Shown: positions 1-7,755 of the stretch, piece after piece
Position numbering within the stretch: position 1 is the first letter of the stretch
How the letters are laid out: each line of letters starts with the position of its first letter
Assembly: GCA_018067045.1 (NCBI GenBank)
Contig: JAGPVL010000033.1
Location: 1-64,000, forward strand
Direction of reading: 5' to 3'
DNA: 64,000 bases
Source of the DNA: Gammaproteobacteria bacterium
GTDB lineage: Bacteria; Pseudomonadota; Gammaproteobacteria; Pseudomonadales; Alcanivoracaceae
Notes under the pieces: model-generated
Seen by the model: the letters and a program-made list of their open reading frames with translations, nothing else
What the model was told of the DNA's origin: nothing
The model's database searches: none
Made by a program: the position numbers and the translations under genes

Positions 1-78
1 CAAACCCAAACCCAAACCCAAACCCAAACCCAAACCCAAACCCAAACCCAAACCCAAACCCAAACCCAAGCCCAAGCC
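1..78. repeat. CAAACC hexanucleotide tandem repeat
   Basis: Eleven perfect copies of CAAACC fill positions 1-66, followed by two CAAGCC variants (67-78). The array reaches the window edge, so its full length is unknown. It is a simple-sequence repeat prone to copy-number change by replication slippage. No gene overlaps it within the window. It leads straight into a REP-like palindrome. Confidence 0.95.
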
Positions 79-162
79 TTCCGCCTGCAAGCAGGCTTCC
101 ATAGGGTTAATGCGGTTTGATGTTCTGATGTTCTTGTGGGAGCTTGCTTGCAAGCGATCAGC
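79..162. repeat. REP-like palindrome pair
   Basis: There are two hairpin-forming cores about 50 bases apart. GCCTGC-AA-GCAGGC lies at 83-96, and the second sits inside TTGTGGGAGCTTGCTTGCAAGC (about 134-155; palindrome GCTTGCAAGC). The first carries the 'TTCC' flank on its right and the second the 'GTGGGAG' flank on its left, so they are in opposite orientation as in a bacterial interspersed mosaic element. Related copies lie near 1254, 10206, 13688 and 21211. The remaining bases to 249 hold no gene that I can support. Confidence 0.75.
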
Positions 163-249
163 CCCAGATCAAATCCAAACCTTTCGTCTGAAAACTGGCG
201 CCCATAGGGCGAAACTCTACTTGGTTGTTCAGTTTTTTGAGAAGGACCT

Positions 250-1164
250 TTACGAATCTTTCTTTTTCGACGCTCTAGGGTGAGCGGAATCATACACGCT
301 GGCGAGATGTTGGAAGTCTAGGTGTGTGTACACTTGCGTGGTGGATAAATCTGCGTGGCCGAGTAATTCTTGCACGGCGCGTAAATCACCGCTCGATTCG
401 AGCATGTGCGTGGCAAAAGAATGGCGCAGCATATGCGGATGAAGATGTTGTTCCAATCCATTTTCGCTGGCGGCTTTTTTAAAGCGCTGTTGAACTGAGC
501 GTGGGCTGAGCCGTTTTCCGTGCTGGCCAATAAAAAGCGCTTTCTCGGTAGGATTTTTCGCCAATAATGTGCGCGCACTTAGCCACTTTTTGACGGCGGA
601 CATTGCCGGTAAGCCCACCGGAAGGTGCCGTGATTTACTGCCTTTACCGGTGACCACCATGCTGGCTTCGCGAAAATCAATGGTGTCGATATCGAGGCTC
701 AGCAGCTCGGCTAAACGTAGCCCAGAGGAATACACCATTTCCATCATGGCCTGATCGCGCAGCTGTAACGGATCGTCATCGTGATGATTGTCGAGCAGCG
801 TGCTGATCTGGTCCACATCGAGGGTGTGCGGTAAGCGTCTTCCCGATTTGGGCGCGCGAATGCCATCGGCGGGGTTATCTTTTGTGCGGCCTTCGCGCAG
901 CAACCAGCGATAAAAAGTTCGCAGCGAAGAGAGTACTCGTTGAATAGATTTTCCGCCTTTGCCGCGCCGGTGCAGGGTGGCAACGAGCACTCGGACTTCG
1001 CTGGCGGATACCTCTGACCAAGCGGAGAATTTTTTCTCGCGTAAAATGTCGGCGCATTGATGCAAGTCGCGACCGTAATTGTCAACGGTGTGCGCGGACA
1101 AGCGTCGTTCGGTGACGATATGGTGTAGGAACCCATCAATGTCGGCGTTGAGATTTTCGAGCAT
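250..1164 (-). CDS. xerC: Tyrosine recombinase XerC
   Basis: XerC, with XerD, resolves chromosome dimers at dif during cell division. From the chosen start (304 aa, the usual family length) there is an N-terminal SAM-like core-binding domain (about 1-95) and a C-terminal catalytic domain. The catalytic set is visible: R150 (SSGLRLAEL), a candidate K174 (TGKGSKSR), H244 and R247 (HPHMLRHSFATH), H270 (LLGHADLS) and nucleophile Y279 (TQVYTH). An in-frame ATG 18 codons upstream at 1218 would add an unconserved tail; neither start has a clear Shine-Dalgarno site. It is the last gene of the dapF-DUF484-xerC set, but the 105-bp repeat array separates it from DUF484. Confidence 0.93.
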   Translation of the reverse strand: MLENLNADIDGFLHHIVTERRLSAHTVDNYGRDLHQCADILREKKFSAWSEVSASEVRVLVATLHRRGKGGKSIQRVLSSLRTFYRWLLREGRTKDNPADGIRAPKSGRRLPHTLDVDQISTLLDNHHDDDPLQLRDQAMMEMVYSSGLRLAELLSLDIDTIDFREASMVVTGKGSKSRHLPVGLPAMSAVKKWLSARTLLAKNPTEKALFIGQHGKRLSPRSVQQRFKKAASENGLEQHLHPHMLRHSFATHMLESSGDLRAVQELLGHADLSTTQVYTHLDFQHLASVYDSAHPRASKKKDS

Positions 1165-1253
1165 GGCAAAAGCGTAACAGTAAAGCTTAGGCGCGGATAG
1201 CGCGCCGGATTGATGCATGAGGTTACTTACTGGCGAACGTTTCTATCAAAGGC

Positions 1254-1788
1254 CGATCGCTTGCAAGCAACCTCCCACAAAAACAACGGCAAGAATCGGC
1301 CGCCTCTCAATCGGAGTCGAGCCTTGTGGGGAGCTGCTTGCAGGCGAATTCTTTTTCTTGGGAGGGTTTCCATGCAGCCTCCCCAAAACAACGGCAAGAA
1401 TCGGCTGCTTCCCAATCGGAGTCGAGCCTTGTGGGGAGCTGCTTGCAGGCGAACTCTTTTTCTTGGGAGGGTTTCCATGCAACCTCTTCAAAACAACGGC
1501 AAGAATCGGCTGCTTCCCAATCGGAGTCGAGCCTTGTGGGGGCTGTTTGCAAGCGAATTCTTTTTCTTGGGAGTGTTTCCATGCAGCCTCCTCAAAACAA
1601 CGGCAAGAATCGGCCGCCTCTCAATCGGAGTCGAGCCTTGCGGGAAGCTGCTTGCAGGCGAATTCTTTTTCTTGGGAGGGTTTCCATGCAACCTCCCCAA
1701 AACAACGGCAAGAATCGGCTGCCTCTCAATCGGAGTCGAGCCTTGTGGGAGGCTGCTTGCAGGCGAATTCTTTTGTTTGGGGAGCGTC
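1254..1788. repeat. Tandem 105-bp repeat array with REP cores
   Basis: Direct repeats begin with CAACGGCAAGAATCGG at 1284, 1389, 1494, 1598 and 1703, giving periods of 105, 105, 104 and 105 bases: four full units and one truncated at about 1788. Each unit carries a REP-like core (GGGAGCTGCTTGCAGGCGAA or a variant) about 50 bases in. An inverted REP core (GATCGCTTGCAAGCAACCTCCCACAA) stands at the left edge (about 1256-1281). Because 105 is a multiple of three, long reading frames run through it on both strands; these have no start signals or family resemblance and are not genes. It fills the xerC-DUF484 gap. Confidence 0.93.
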
Positions 1789-1831
1789 GCTTCCGAGCAA
1801 GCCCCTAGAAGGGCTGTGCTCGACCAATCGG

Positions 1832-2545
1832 TTAAGCGCGTTTGGCTTCGAGTTTGTTGTGATTCTTTAACAACTCCGCCAAGCGTCGCGCTAAGACTTC
1901 GCCGATATGGGACACAAACAAAGTGCCGAGGGAGCTGCGGAAATGTTGCGCGTCGTGGCTGCCGATGGCGAGCAATCCTTGGCGGCCATTAAATTCCAGC
2001 GGCACCATGGCGGCAGAACGAACGTCGCCATCTTGTTCTGGAAACAGTTGTTCAAGTTCCGCCGGACGGAGGACGCCACAAAATGCATTGCCGCTACGCA
2101 GCATGCTTTGCAGTGCTTCGTGCAAATCCACATAAGCGTGGCAGCGAATATGTTGACGCAGTTCGCCGGTGAGCTTTAAGTCGCGGTCATAAACAATCAG
2201 CGTGACGGCGTCGGAACCGAAGTCGGCGCGGAGGCGATCAACGAGGGTGCGGAACAGTTGTTCAGGGCTGCGCTGTTCGATCAAGGCTAGCGTCAGTTGG
2301 CGGGTCTTTTCGAACAGGCCGTCGTTCTCGCGCGCCACATCAATGAGCTGGTTGAGTCGGCTGCGCAGCTCTTCATTACGCTCGCGCAGAATCTGTGCTT
2401 GGCGTTCCAGCAAGGAGACTGCTTGGCCGCGTGGGTCTGGCAGGCGGATTAGTTCAAGCAGCTCGGGTCGATGCTGAAAGAAGTCTTTGTGGTCGCGCAG
2501 CCAGGCCGCTACTTGATCTGCATTGACGGCTTTGTCTTCGCTCAT
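1832..2545 (-). CDS. DUF484 family protein
   Basis: A 237-aa soluble protein of the DUF484 family, which is distantly GAF-like and commonly sits between dapF and xerC in Pseudomonas relatives. The N-terminus has the family's 'WLRDHKDFFQHRPELLELIRLP' type helix (about 15-36). A predicted coiled coil follows (about 45-85, rich in Glu/Arg/Leu), then a GAF-like alpha/beta domain (about 90-225) with 'RSAAMVPLEFNGRQGLLAIGS'-type strands. Biochemical function is not established. It starts 24 bases after the dapF stop on the same strand, so the two are likely cotranscribed. xerC lies further downstream, beyond the repeat array. Confidence 0.88.
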   Translation of the reverse strand: MSEDKAVNADQVAAWLRDHKDFFQHRPELLELIRLPDPRGQAVSLLERQAQILRERNEELRSRLNQLIDVARENDGLFEKTRQLTLALIEQRSPEQLFRTLVDRLRADFGSDAVTLIVYDRDLKLTGELRQHIRCHAYVDLHEALQSMLRSGNAFCGVLRPAELEQLFPEQDGDVRSAAMVPLEFNGRQGLLAIGSHDAQHFRSSLGTLFVSHIGEVLARRLAELLKNHNKLEAKRA

Positions 2546-2569
2546 TGTTTCTTCCTTAACCGCATTTTG

Positions 2570-3427
2570 TTAGTGGCCGTTGCCTTCAACCGTAATCTCC
2601 CCATCATAAACGTGCGTAGCAGGGCCTGTCATTAGAATGCCCCCCGTGCCGCGATAGGTGATCGTTAGTGAGCCGCCGGGTAAGTCGACGCGCACGCTTT
2701 CTGCCAAGAAGCCACGGCGCTGACCAATCACCACGGCGGCGCAGGCGCCGGAGCCGCAGGCGAGTGTTTCGCCGCTGCCGCGTTCGTATACCCGCAGACG
2801 AATATGGTTGCGATCGACGATTTGCATAAAGCCGACATTGACCCGTTGTGGAAACTGGCTATGGGACTCGAGCAAGGGACCGATGGTTTCAACTGCTGCA
2901 GTATCGACGTTCTCCACCAATAGGGTGCAGTGCGGATTACCGAGGCCGACGGCGCCGACGTCATAGGCGTCGTTGTCTGCAATCAATAAGTAGTTGTCTG
3001 CTTCGGCGCTAGCGTTGAGAGGAATGTCCTTCGGCGCCCAGCGCGGTGCGCCCATGTCCACGGTGACTTGCTCGTCGTCGGTGACATGCAGGCTCATTTG
3101 TCCGGCGGCGGTTTCAACGCGGATATCGTGGCCGTCGAACAGGCCTTTCTCACGAACAAAACGGGCGAAGCAGCGGGCGCCGTTGCCGCATTGATTGACC
3201 TCAGAGCCGTCGGCGTTAAAGACGCGATAGCGAAAGTCGACCCCTTCTGTAAGTGCTGGCTGCACAACGAGTAGTTGATCAAAGCCGACGCCAAAGTGGC
3301 GGTCAGCCAGTCGGCGCAGCTGGCTCTCTGGCAGCGGCGGGCCTTTCTCCGGCAGGGACTGCTGGATACCGTCGAGCACCATAAAGTCGTTGCCGAGGCC
3401 GTGCATTTTGCTGAAGCGCAGTTTCAT
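2570..3427 (-). CDS. dapF: Diaminopimelate epimerase
   Basis: DapF interconverts LL- and meso-diaminopimelate, the late step of lysine and peptidoglycan precursor synthesis. The 285-aa length is normal for the family. Both active-site cysteines are present: C80 in [15 protein letters not shown] and C224 in [13 protein letters not shown]. The N-terminus [15 protein letters not shown] is the standard family start. It heads a leftward set dapF-DUF484-(repeat array)-xerC. In Pseudomonas lysA lies directly upstream of dapF; here lysA is about 18 kb away, with an accessory gene stretch between. The upstream 168 bases are shared with a divergent VOC gene and contain TATTGTC repeats. Confidence 0.97.
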   Translation of the reverse strand: MKLRFSKMHGLGNDFMVLDGIQQSLPEKGPPLPESQLRRLADRHFGVGFDQLLVVQPALTEGVDFRYRVFNADGSEVNQCGNGARCFARFVREKGLFDGHDIRVETAAGQMSLHVTDDEQVTVDMGAPRWAPKDIPLNASAEADNYLLIADNDAYDVGAVGLGNPHCTLLVENVDTAAVETIGPLLESHSQFPQRVNVGFMQIVDRNHIRLRVYERGSGETLACGSGACAAVVIGQRRGFLAESVRVDLPGGSLTITYRGTGGILMTGPATHVYDGEITVEGNGH

Positions 3428-3474
3428 TTCCGTTCCGTCTGGTTTTGCGTTCGGACCATTCTAAATACGTGCCG

Positions 3475-3509
3475 TATTGTCGAAATGACAATAGAAGAGG
3501 GATATTGTC
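3475..3509. promoter_or_regulatory. TATTGTC half-site cluster
   Basis: The divergent dapF/VOC intergenic region contains the inverted repeat TATTGTC-GAAAT-GACAATA (3475-3493) and a third, directly repeated TATTGTC at 3503-3509. Three copies of one heptamer in 35 bases resemble an operator for a dimeric repressor or activator. Which regulator binds is unknown; the repeats could also form a small hairpin in a transcript. Confidence 0.45.
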
Positions 3510-3595
3510 AGGGTTTGTTTGGCTGCGGTCTAGTCTGTGCGTGCAGCACAGAGGCGAGGCTGTAGGTCTATTACGACGAATGAAGGAAGGGGCGA

Positions 3596-4012
3596 ATGCA
3601 GCCACGAATCAGCATGATTACCTTGGGCGTGCGCGACCTTGCCGCCGCCGTCCGATTTTATCGAGATGGGCTAGGCTTTCCGCAGATGGAGTCACCGCCG
3701 TCGGTGGCGTTTTTCACGCTAAATGGCACCTGGCTGGGACTGTTTGGCCGTGAAGACTTGGCCAAAGATGCGAACGTGTCGTCTGAAGGCGCAGGCTTCG
3801 GCGGGATTTCACTGGCACACAATGTTCACAGCGAAGCGCAGGTGGATGAGGTGATGGCGGTCGTTGAGCGGGCCGGTGCGACGGTCGTGAAATCCCCTGA
3901 GCATGTGTTCTGGGGCGGTTACAGCGGTTACTTTCGCGACCTCGATGGGCATCTGTGGGAGGTCGCACACAATCCTATGATGTGGGTCGGGCCGCGCGAC
4001 GACGCGGTGTAG
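3596..4012 (+). CDS. VOC family (glyoxalase-fold) protein
   Basis: A 138-aa vicinal-oxygen-chelate fold protein. It begins MQPRISMITLGVRDL, with the paired beta-alpha-beta-beta-beta modules typical of glyoxalase/bleomycin-resistance/dioxygenase proteins. The second module ends in 'GYSGYFRDLDGHLWEVAHNP', where the D-x-D-G-H-x-W-E pattern supplies the usual metal-ligand glutamate. The start has a strong AAGGAAGGGG ribosome site just upstream. The substrate cannot be told from sequence. It is divergent from dapF and convergent with the LysR gene at 4036, with only 23 bases between the stops. Confidence 0.85.
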   Translation: MQPRISMITLGVRDLAAAVRFYRDGLGFPQMESPPSVAFFTLNGTWLGLFGREDLAKDANVSSEGAGFGGISLAHNVHSEAQVDEVMAVVERAGATVVKSPEHVFWGGYSGYFRDLDGHLWEVAHNPMMWVGPRDDAV

Positions 4013-4035
4013 TGTGTGCTCGGAAACGAGCGCCA

Positions 4036-4965
4036 TTAATCCCCCGGTGCAACGTAGCCTTTCTCTGCATCAATAAGGGTATTGAATTCGTCGGCCAAGA
4101 AATCCAGTAGATGGCGTACCGCCGGCAGCAAGCCGCGTCGTGATGGAAACGCGGCGTGAACAATGCCGCCTTGCGGTTTCCATTGCGGCAGTACTTCGAC
4201 CAAGGTGCCTTGAAGCAGCTGTTGGTGAATCATCATTAGTGGCAAAGGGGCAACGCCGACACCCTGCAGCGCCGCCGCGCGTAGCCCAATCATGTCATTA
4301 ATAATCAGGCGCGGCTGATGATGAACATCGATACGCTCACCTGCATCATTTTCCAAGGCCCAAGTATGTTGTTGCTGCGCACCGCCGAGTCCGAGGGTGG
4401 GTAATTGCTCGAGTTGTGCTGGCGTCTGCGGTGCACCTTGTTCGATCAACCGGGGATGAGCGACCAGTCGTTGCGTGCTCACGGCAAAGCGTTTCATCAC
4501 GAGATCACTGTCGGCTAGCGGCGGAAAGCGCACGCGCAGAGCGATATCCACGCCCTCGCCGAGCACATCGACATTACGATTGGTGACGTCCAAGTGCACG
4601 GCGACGCGGGGGCAGGCCACCATAAAGCGCGACACCATGTCGGCAACATTGAAATACATCAACGCGGGCGGACAGCTCATCTTGATCACGCCTTGCGGCT
4701 CGGCTTGATTGCGATCGATCAGCTCTTGCGCGGCGTCGGCCTCTACCAGCATGGCTTGGCAGTGACGGAAATATTCTTGGCCGATGTCGGTGACGGAAAA
4801 GTGGCGAGACGATCGCTGTATCAGCCGCACACCAAGACGCTCTTCGAGCAACGCAATGCGCCGACTGAGTTTTGATTTCGGAATATTCAGAGCTCTGCCT
4901 GCTGCTGCAAAGCCGCCGTGGGTGACCACCTGCACATAGTAATGAAGGTCGTTGAGGTCTTGCAT
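4036..4965 (-). CDS. LysR family transcriptional regulator
   Basis: A 309-aa LysR-type regulator. The N-terminal winged helix-turn-helix (about 1-60) contains 'GGFAAAGRALNIPKSKLSRR' followed by the RLGVRLIQRSSR linker start. The rest is the periplasmic-binding-protein-like effector domain (about 90-300). It is transcribed divergently from the pirin gene at 5193, so it probably controls that run of redox genes and its own promoter. LysR regulators are often found beside pirin genes. An inverted repeat with the T-N11-A spacing lies in the shared intergenic region (5034-5049). The effector is unknown. Confidence 0.9.
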   Translation of the reverse strand: MQDLNDLHYYVQVVTHGGFAAAGRALNIPKSKLSRRIALLEERLGVRLIQRSSRHFSVTDIGQEYFRHCQAMLVEADAAQELIDRNQAEPQGVIKMSCPPALMYFNVADMVSRFMVACPRVAVHLDVTNRNVDVLGEGVDIALRVRFPPLADSDLVMKRFAVSTQRLVAHPRLIEQGAPQTPAQLEQLPTLGLGGAQQQHTWALENDAGERIDVHHQPRLIINDMIGLRAAALQGVGVAPLPLMMIHQQLLQGTLVEVLPQWKPQGGIVHAAFPSRRGLLPAVRHLLDFLADEFNTLIDAEKGYVAPGD

Positions 4966-5033
4966 GGCAGGTCTCCCGCGGGCAAATGTAGGGTCGAAGG
5001 AATGGGGTAAGACGGTAGTATGCTCTGTTTATT

Positions 5034-5049
5034 GTTCTTCTAATAGAAC
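5034..5049. promoter_or_regulatory. Candidate LysR operator
   Basis: GTTCT-TCTAAT-AGAAC is a perfect 5-bp inverted repeat with six-base spacing, and it fits the T-N11-A pattern of LysR-type binding sites. It lies 69 bases upstream of the LysR start and about 144 upstream of the pirin start, in the divergent intergenic region. Its role is inferred from position and symmetry only. Confidence 0.4.
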
Positions 5050-5192
5050 GCTAAGTGTGATTTTTGCCATCTAGAGGGTTTATCGTTCCAGAGTTAAGGT
5101 ATGTCCATCTCGTCGATGTTCTTGATTGGTTTTGAATGAGAAAAGCCACGAGCAGGGATGAGCGATGAGTTGGATCAAACTGGGAGAAAGAG

Positions 5193-6110
5193 ATGAGTAA
5201 CGTAGCGTTCGTGAATACTGCGCCGATCAAAAGCGTCAAAGGTGTCTATCACAGCCCGCAGCAGCATTGGGTTGGTGACGGCTTTCCGGTGCGCTCTCTG
5301 TTTTCGTATCAAGGCTTTGGTGAAGAGCTGAGTCCCTTTTTGTTGCTGGACTACGCCGGCCCAATGCCGTTCGAGCCGACTGATAAACGGCGTGGCGTTG
5401 GGCAGCATCCCCACCGCGGCTTTGAAACGGTCACGATCGTCTATAGCGGCGAAGTTGAACATCGCGATTCGACTGGCGCCGGTGGCGTTATCGGTCCTGG
5501 CGACGTGCAATGGATGACCGCGGGAGCGGGCATTTTGCACGAAGAGTTTCACTCCACTGCGTTTGCACAGTCTGGAGGTGATCTGGAAATGGTGCAGCTC
5601 TGGGTGAATCTGCCAGCGAAAGATAAAATGGCGGCGCCGGGATACCAAGCGATTGTTGATGGGGATATTCCATCGGTAGATTTGCCTGATGGCGCGGGCC
5701 GAGTTCGTGTGATTGCCGGGCAGTACGCCGATCACAATGGCGTTGCCAATGTCGGCCCTGCAAGAACGTTCTCGCCAATGGATGTCTGGGATGTGCGTTT
5801 GCGAGATGGCAAGCAAGCACAATTCAGTATTCCCGAAGGTCGAACAGCGGCGATCATCGTGTTGAAAGGAGCGGTGCAGGTAAATGGCGATACGATTGGT
5901 CGTGATGCACAGATGGTGTTGCTAGGTCATGACGGTGTTGCCGTAACGTTACAGGCACAAAGCGATGTGAAGTTGTTGGTGCTTAGTGGCGAACCATTGG
6001 ATGAACCGATTCATGGTTACGGTCCCTTTGTGATGAACAGCGAAGAACAAATTCGCGATGCCATTAAAGATTTTAACAGTGGCGAGTTTGGCAACATTCC
6101 ACGAGCTTAA
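5193..6110 (+). CDS. Pirin family protein (first copy)
   Basis: A 305-aa bicupin of the pirin family. Known pirins bind an iron-type metal; some show quercetin 2,3-dioxygenase activity and others act as redox sensors. The four metal ligands are present: H72 and H74 (VGQHPHRGFETV), H116 and E118 (GAGILHEEF). The second cupin and the C-terminal 'SGEPLDEPIHGYGPFVMNS' motif are intact. A GGGAG ribosome site precedes the ATG. It is the first gene after the divergent LysR and shares only family-level similarity with the pirin at 6280, so the two are old paralogues. The physiological substrate is unknown. Confidence 0.92.
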   Translation: MSNVAFVNTAPIKSVKGVYHSPQQHWVGDGFPVRSLFSYQGFGEELSPFLLLDYAGPMPFEPTDKRRGVGQHPHRGFETVTIVYSGEVEHRDSTGAGGVIGPGDVQWMTAGAGILHEEFHSTAFAQSGGDLEMVQLWVNLPAKDKMAAPGYQAIVDGDIPSVDLPDGAGRVRVIAGQYADHNGVANVGPARTFSPMDVWDVRLRDGKQAQFSIPEGRTAAIIVLKGAVQVNGDTIGRDAQMVLLGHDGVAVTLQAQSDVKLLVLSGEPLDEPIHGYGPFVMNSEEQIRDAIKDFNSGEFGNIPRA

Positions 6111-6124
6111 GATATAGGAGGTGT

Positions 6125-6160
6125 GCGGCGTCGAGTAAAATCGACGCCGTGACATATTTT
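6125..6160 (+). terminator. Hairpin after the first pirin gene
   Basis: CGGCGTCGA-GTAAAA-TCGACGCCG (6126-6149) is a perfect 9-bp stem 16 bases after the pirin stop, followed by a weak T-rich run (TGACATATTTT). It may be an intrinsic or attenuating terminator that lowers expression of the downstream pirin, or only a stabilising 3' hairpin. Confidence 0.5.
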
Positions 6161-6279
6161 CATCGAAGCAATTATTCTTTGGGTTACTGTGTATTCATTA
6201 AGCACGGAATGAAAAAGTACTCATAGAAAACGGATATTGCCGATAAGTAACGGATAGATTGTAGATAAGGAGAATTGGC

Positions 6280-7239
6280 ATGAGTAGCGCAGAGATTAAT
6301 CCACCCCCATCGTTTTCATCTGACTGTCCGGCGGCCGCGACGACGCCAGCGCTGCGTCGCATTGAAGCACGTGAGGCGTTGCTGGGTGGTAGTTTACTGA
6401 TTCGTCGCGCATTGCCGAATGGGCAAAAGCGAATGATCGGCGCCTGGTGTTTCCTAGATCATGCAGGTCCGGCTGACGTGAGTGCTGGCGGCGGCATGCG
6501 CGTGGGTCCGCATCCGCACACGGGGCTACAAACGTTTTCGTGGCTGATCGAAGGTGAAGTTCTGCACCGTGATAGTTTGGGCTATGAACAAATTCTGCGC
6601 CCCGGACAGGTTAATCTCATGACGGCAGGTCGAGGAATTTCACACTCAGAAGAGTCTCCTGATGTGCGGCCAGATTCGCTTCAGTTGGCACAACTCTGGA
6701 TTGCATTGCCCGATGCGAAGAGACATTGCGAGCCAGCGTTTGAGCACCATCCTGTGTTACCTAAGCATGACCAAGACGGATTCACGTTGACGTTGTTGGT
6801 GGGAGAAGCCTTCTCAGAAAAATCCCCAGCAAAGGTCTATTCGCCCCTAGTTGCCATCGACATCACTACAGATCTTGCTGAGGCAAAAACAGCGCTGCCA
6901 TTACGGCCTGAGTTTGAATACGGTGTATTGGTGTTGGAGGGTTCAGCGACGGTATGTGGTGAGTTGGTTGAAGTAGGAACCTTGCTCGACTTAGGTTGTG
7001 GTCGTACGGAGCTGACGGTGAATGTGGCGCGCGGTGCGCGTGTTCTGCTAATTGGCGGCGAGCCATTCGACGAAGAGATTTTGTTGTGGTGGAATTATGT
7101 CGGCCGCACGGCGGAAGAAATCAGTGAGTATGATCGGCTGTGGAATGAAACAGATCATTTTGGCGAGGTAAAGAATTTTGATGGTACGCGGCTTCCTTCT
7201 CCGCCGATTCCCGTCGGCCTGAAATCGCCAGTCAAATAG
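6280..7239 (+). CDS. Pirin family protein (second copy)
   Basis: A 319-aa second pirin-family bicupin. The metal-ligand motif is intact: GPHPHTGLQTF supplies two histidines, and GRGISHSEES supplies histidine and glutamate. The C-terminal 'GGEPFDEEILLWWNYVGRT' motif is the version seen in the larger YhaK/YhhW-like pirins. A 20-30 aa Pro/Ala-rich N-terminal extension precedes the fold. Start: TAAGGAG site, ATG at 6280. It lies 169 bases after the first pirin and 57 before the OsmC gene in the same direction. It is likely part of the LysR-linked redox group; the substrate is unknown. Confidence 0.9.
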   Translation: MSSAEINPPPSFSSDCPAAATTPALRRIEAREALLGGSLLIRRALPNGQKRMIGAWCFLDHAGPADVSAGGGMRVGPHPHTGLQTFSWLIEGEVLHRDSLGYEQILRPGQVNLMTAGRGISHSEESPDVRPDSLQLAQLWIALPDAKRHCEPAFEHHPVLPKHDQDGFTLTLLVGEAFSEKSPAKVYSPLVAIDITTDLAEAKTALPLRPEFEYGVLVLEGSATVCGELVEVGTLLDLGCGRTELTVNVARGARVLLIGGEPFDEEILLWWNYVGRTAEEISEYDRLWNETDHFGEVKNFDGTRLPSPPIPVGLKSPVK

Positions 7240-7296
7240 GTGGATATCGAGGGAGCTATTCAGAGGCTCCCTAAAAAATAGACAGGAGTCATTGCT

Positions 7297-7701
7297 ATGA
7301 AAGTCATTTCGACCAGCTCGGTTACCTCAACCGACACAAACTATCGCCATGATATCGAAACCTCCGGCCATGCATTGATAGCGGATGAGCCAGAAACTGC
7401 TGGTGGCTTGGGCGCAGGTCCGGCGCCCTATGATTATATTTTGGCGGGGCTAGGCGCGTGCACTGCAATAACATTGCGCATGTACGCACAGCGAAAGGAA
7501 TGGGATATTGGTGTGCTGCGTGTGGATTTATCCCTGCTTAAAAATAAAGAAGGCGACGCAAAGATTGAGCGAACACTTTATAGTTCGGTCGAACTAAACG
7601 ATGAGCAATGGAGTAAGTTGCTTGATATTGCCTCCAAAACACCGGTAACGAAAACGTTGATGGCGGGCTCGCCTATCACAACGACGCTTGGTGAGTCATA
7701 G
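7297..7701 (+). CDS. OsmC family protein
   Basis: A 134-aa OsmC/Ohr-fold protein. The family reduces organic hydroperoxides using reactive cysteines. Here one conserved cysteine is visible, C55 in LAGLGACTAITLRMYA. The second family position is threonine (SKTPVTKTL), as in the YhfA-like subgroup, so classic two-cysteine peroxidase chemistry is doubtful. Start: ACAGGAG site, ATG at 7297. It sits between pirin and FMN reductase genes, which supports a role in redox or electrophile stress. A second OsmC protein, also with a different cysteine pattern, lies at 50573. Confidence 0.9.
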   Translation: MKVISTSSVTSTDTNYRHDIETSGHALIADEPETAGGLGAGPAPYDYILAGLGACTAITLRMYAQRKEWDIGVLRVDLSLLKNKEGDAKIERTLYSSVELNDEQWSKLLDIASKTPVTKTLMAGSPITTTLGES

Positions 7702-7755
7702 GCGTCTATAGACGATTGCCTTTTCGATCACGAATCAACCAACGGAAGTGAACGT

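Noticed and set aside
1-78. Telomere-like repeat marking a linear replicon end
   Set aside because: CAAACC resembles a telomeric unit only superficially; the organism is a gammaproteobacterium and xerC, which serves circular chromosomes, lies beside it.
250-1164. xerC as an integrase of a mobile island covering 3.4-21.3 kb
   Set aside because: The gene has the sequence and neighbours of the housekeeping XerC, not of a phage or island integrase, and no attachment-site repeats were seen at the ends of the stretch.
1210-1992. A 260-codon plus-strand frame and several others of 70-217 codons on both strands through the repeat array
   Set aside because: They exist because the repeat period is a multiple of three. 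They repeat the same 35-codon text, lack ribosome sites and family resemblance, and the longest runs into the DUF484 gene.
5175-5822. A 215-codon minus-strand frame opposite the first pirin gene
   Set aside because: It is antisense to a gene with complete pirin motifs and has no recognisable domain or ribosome site.
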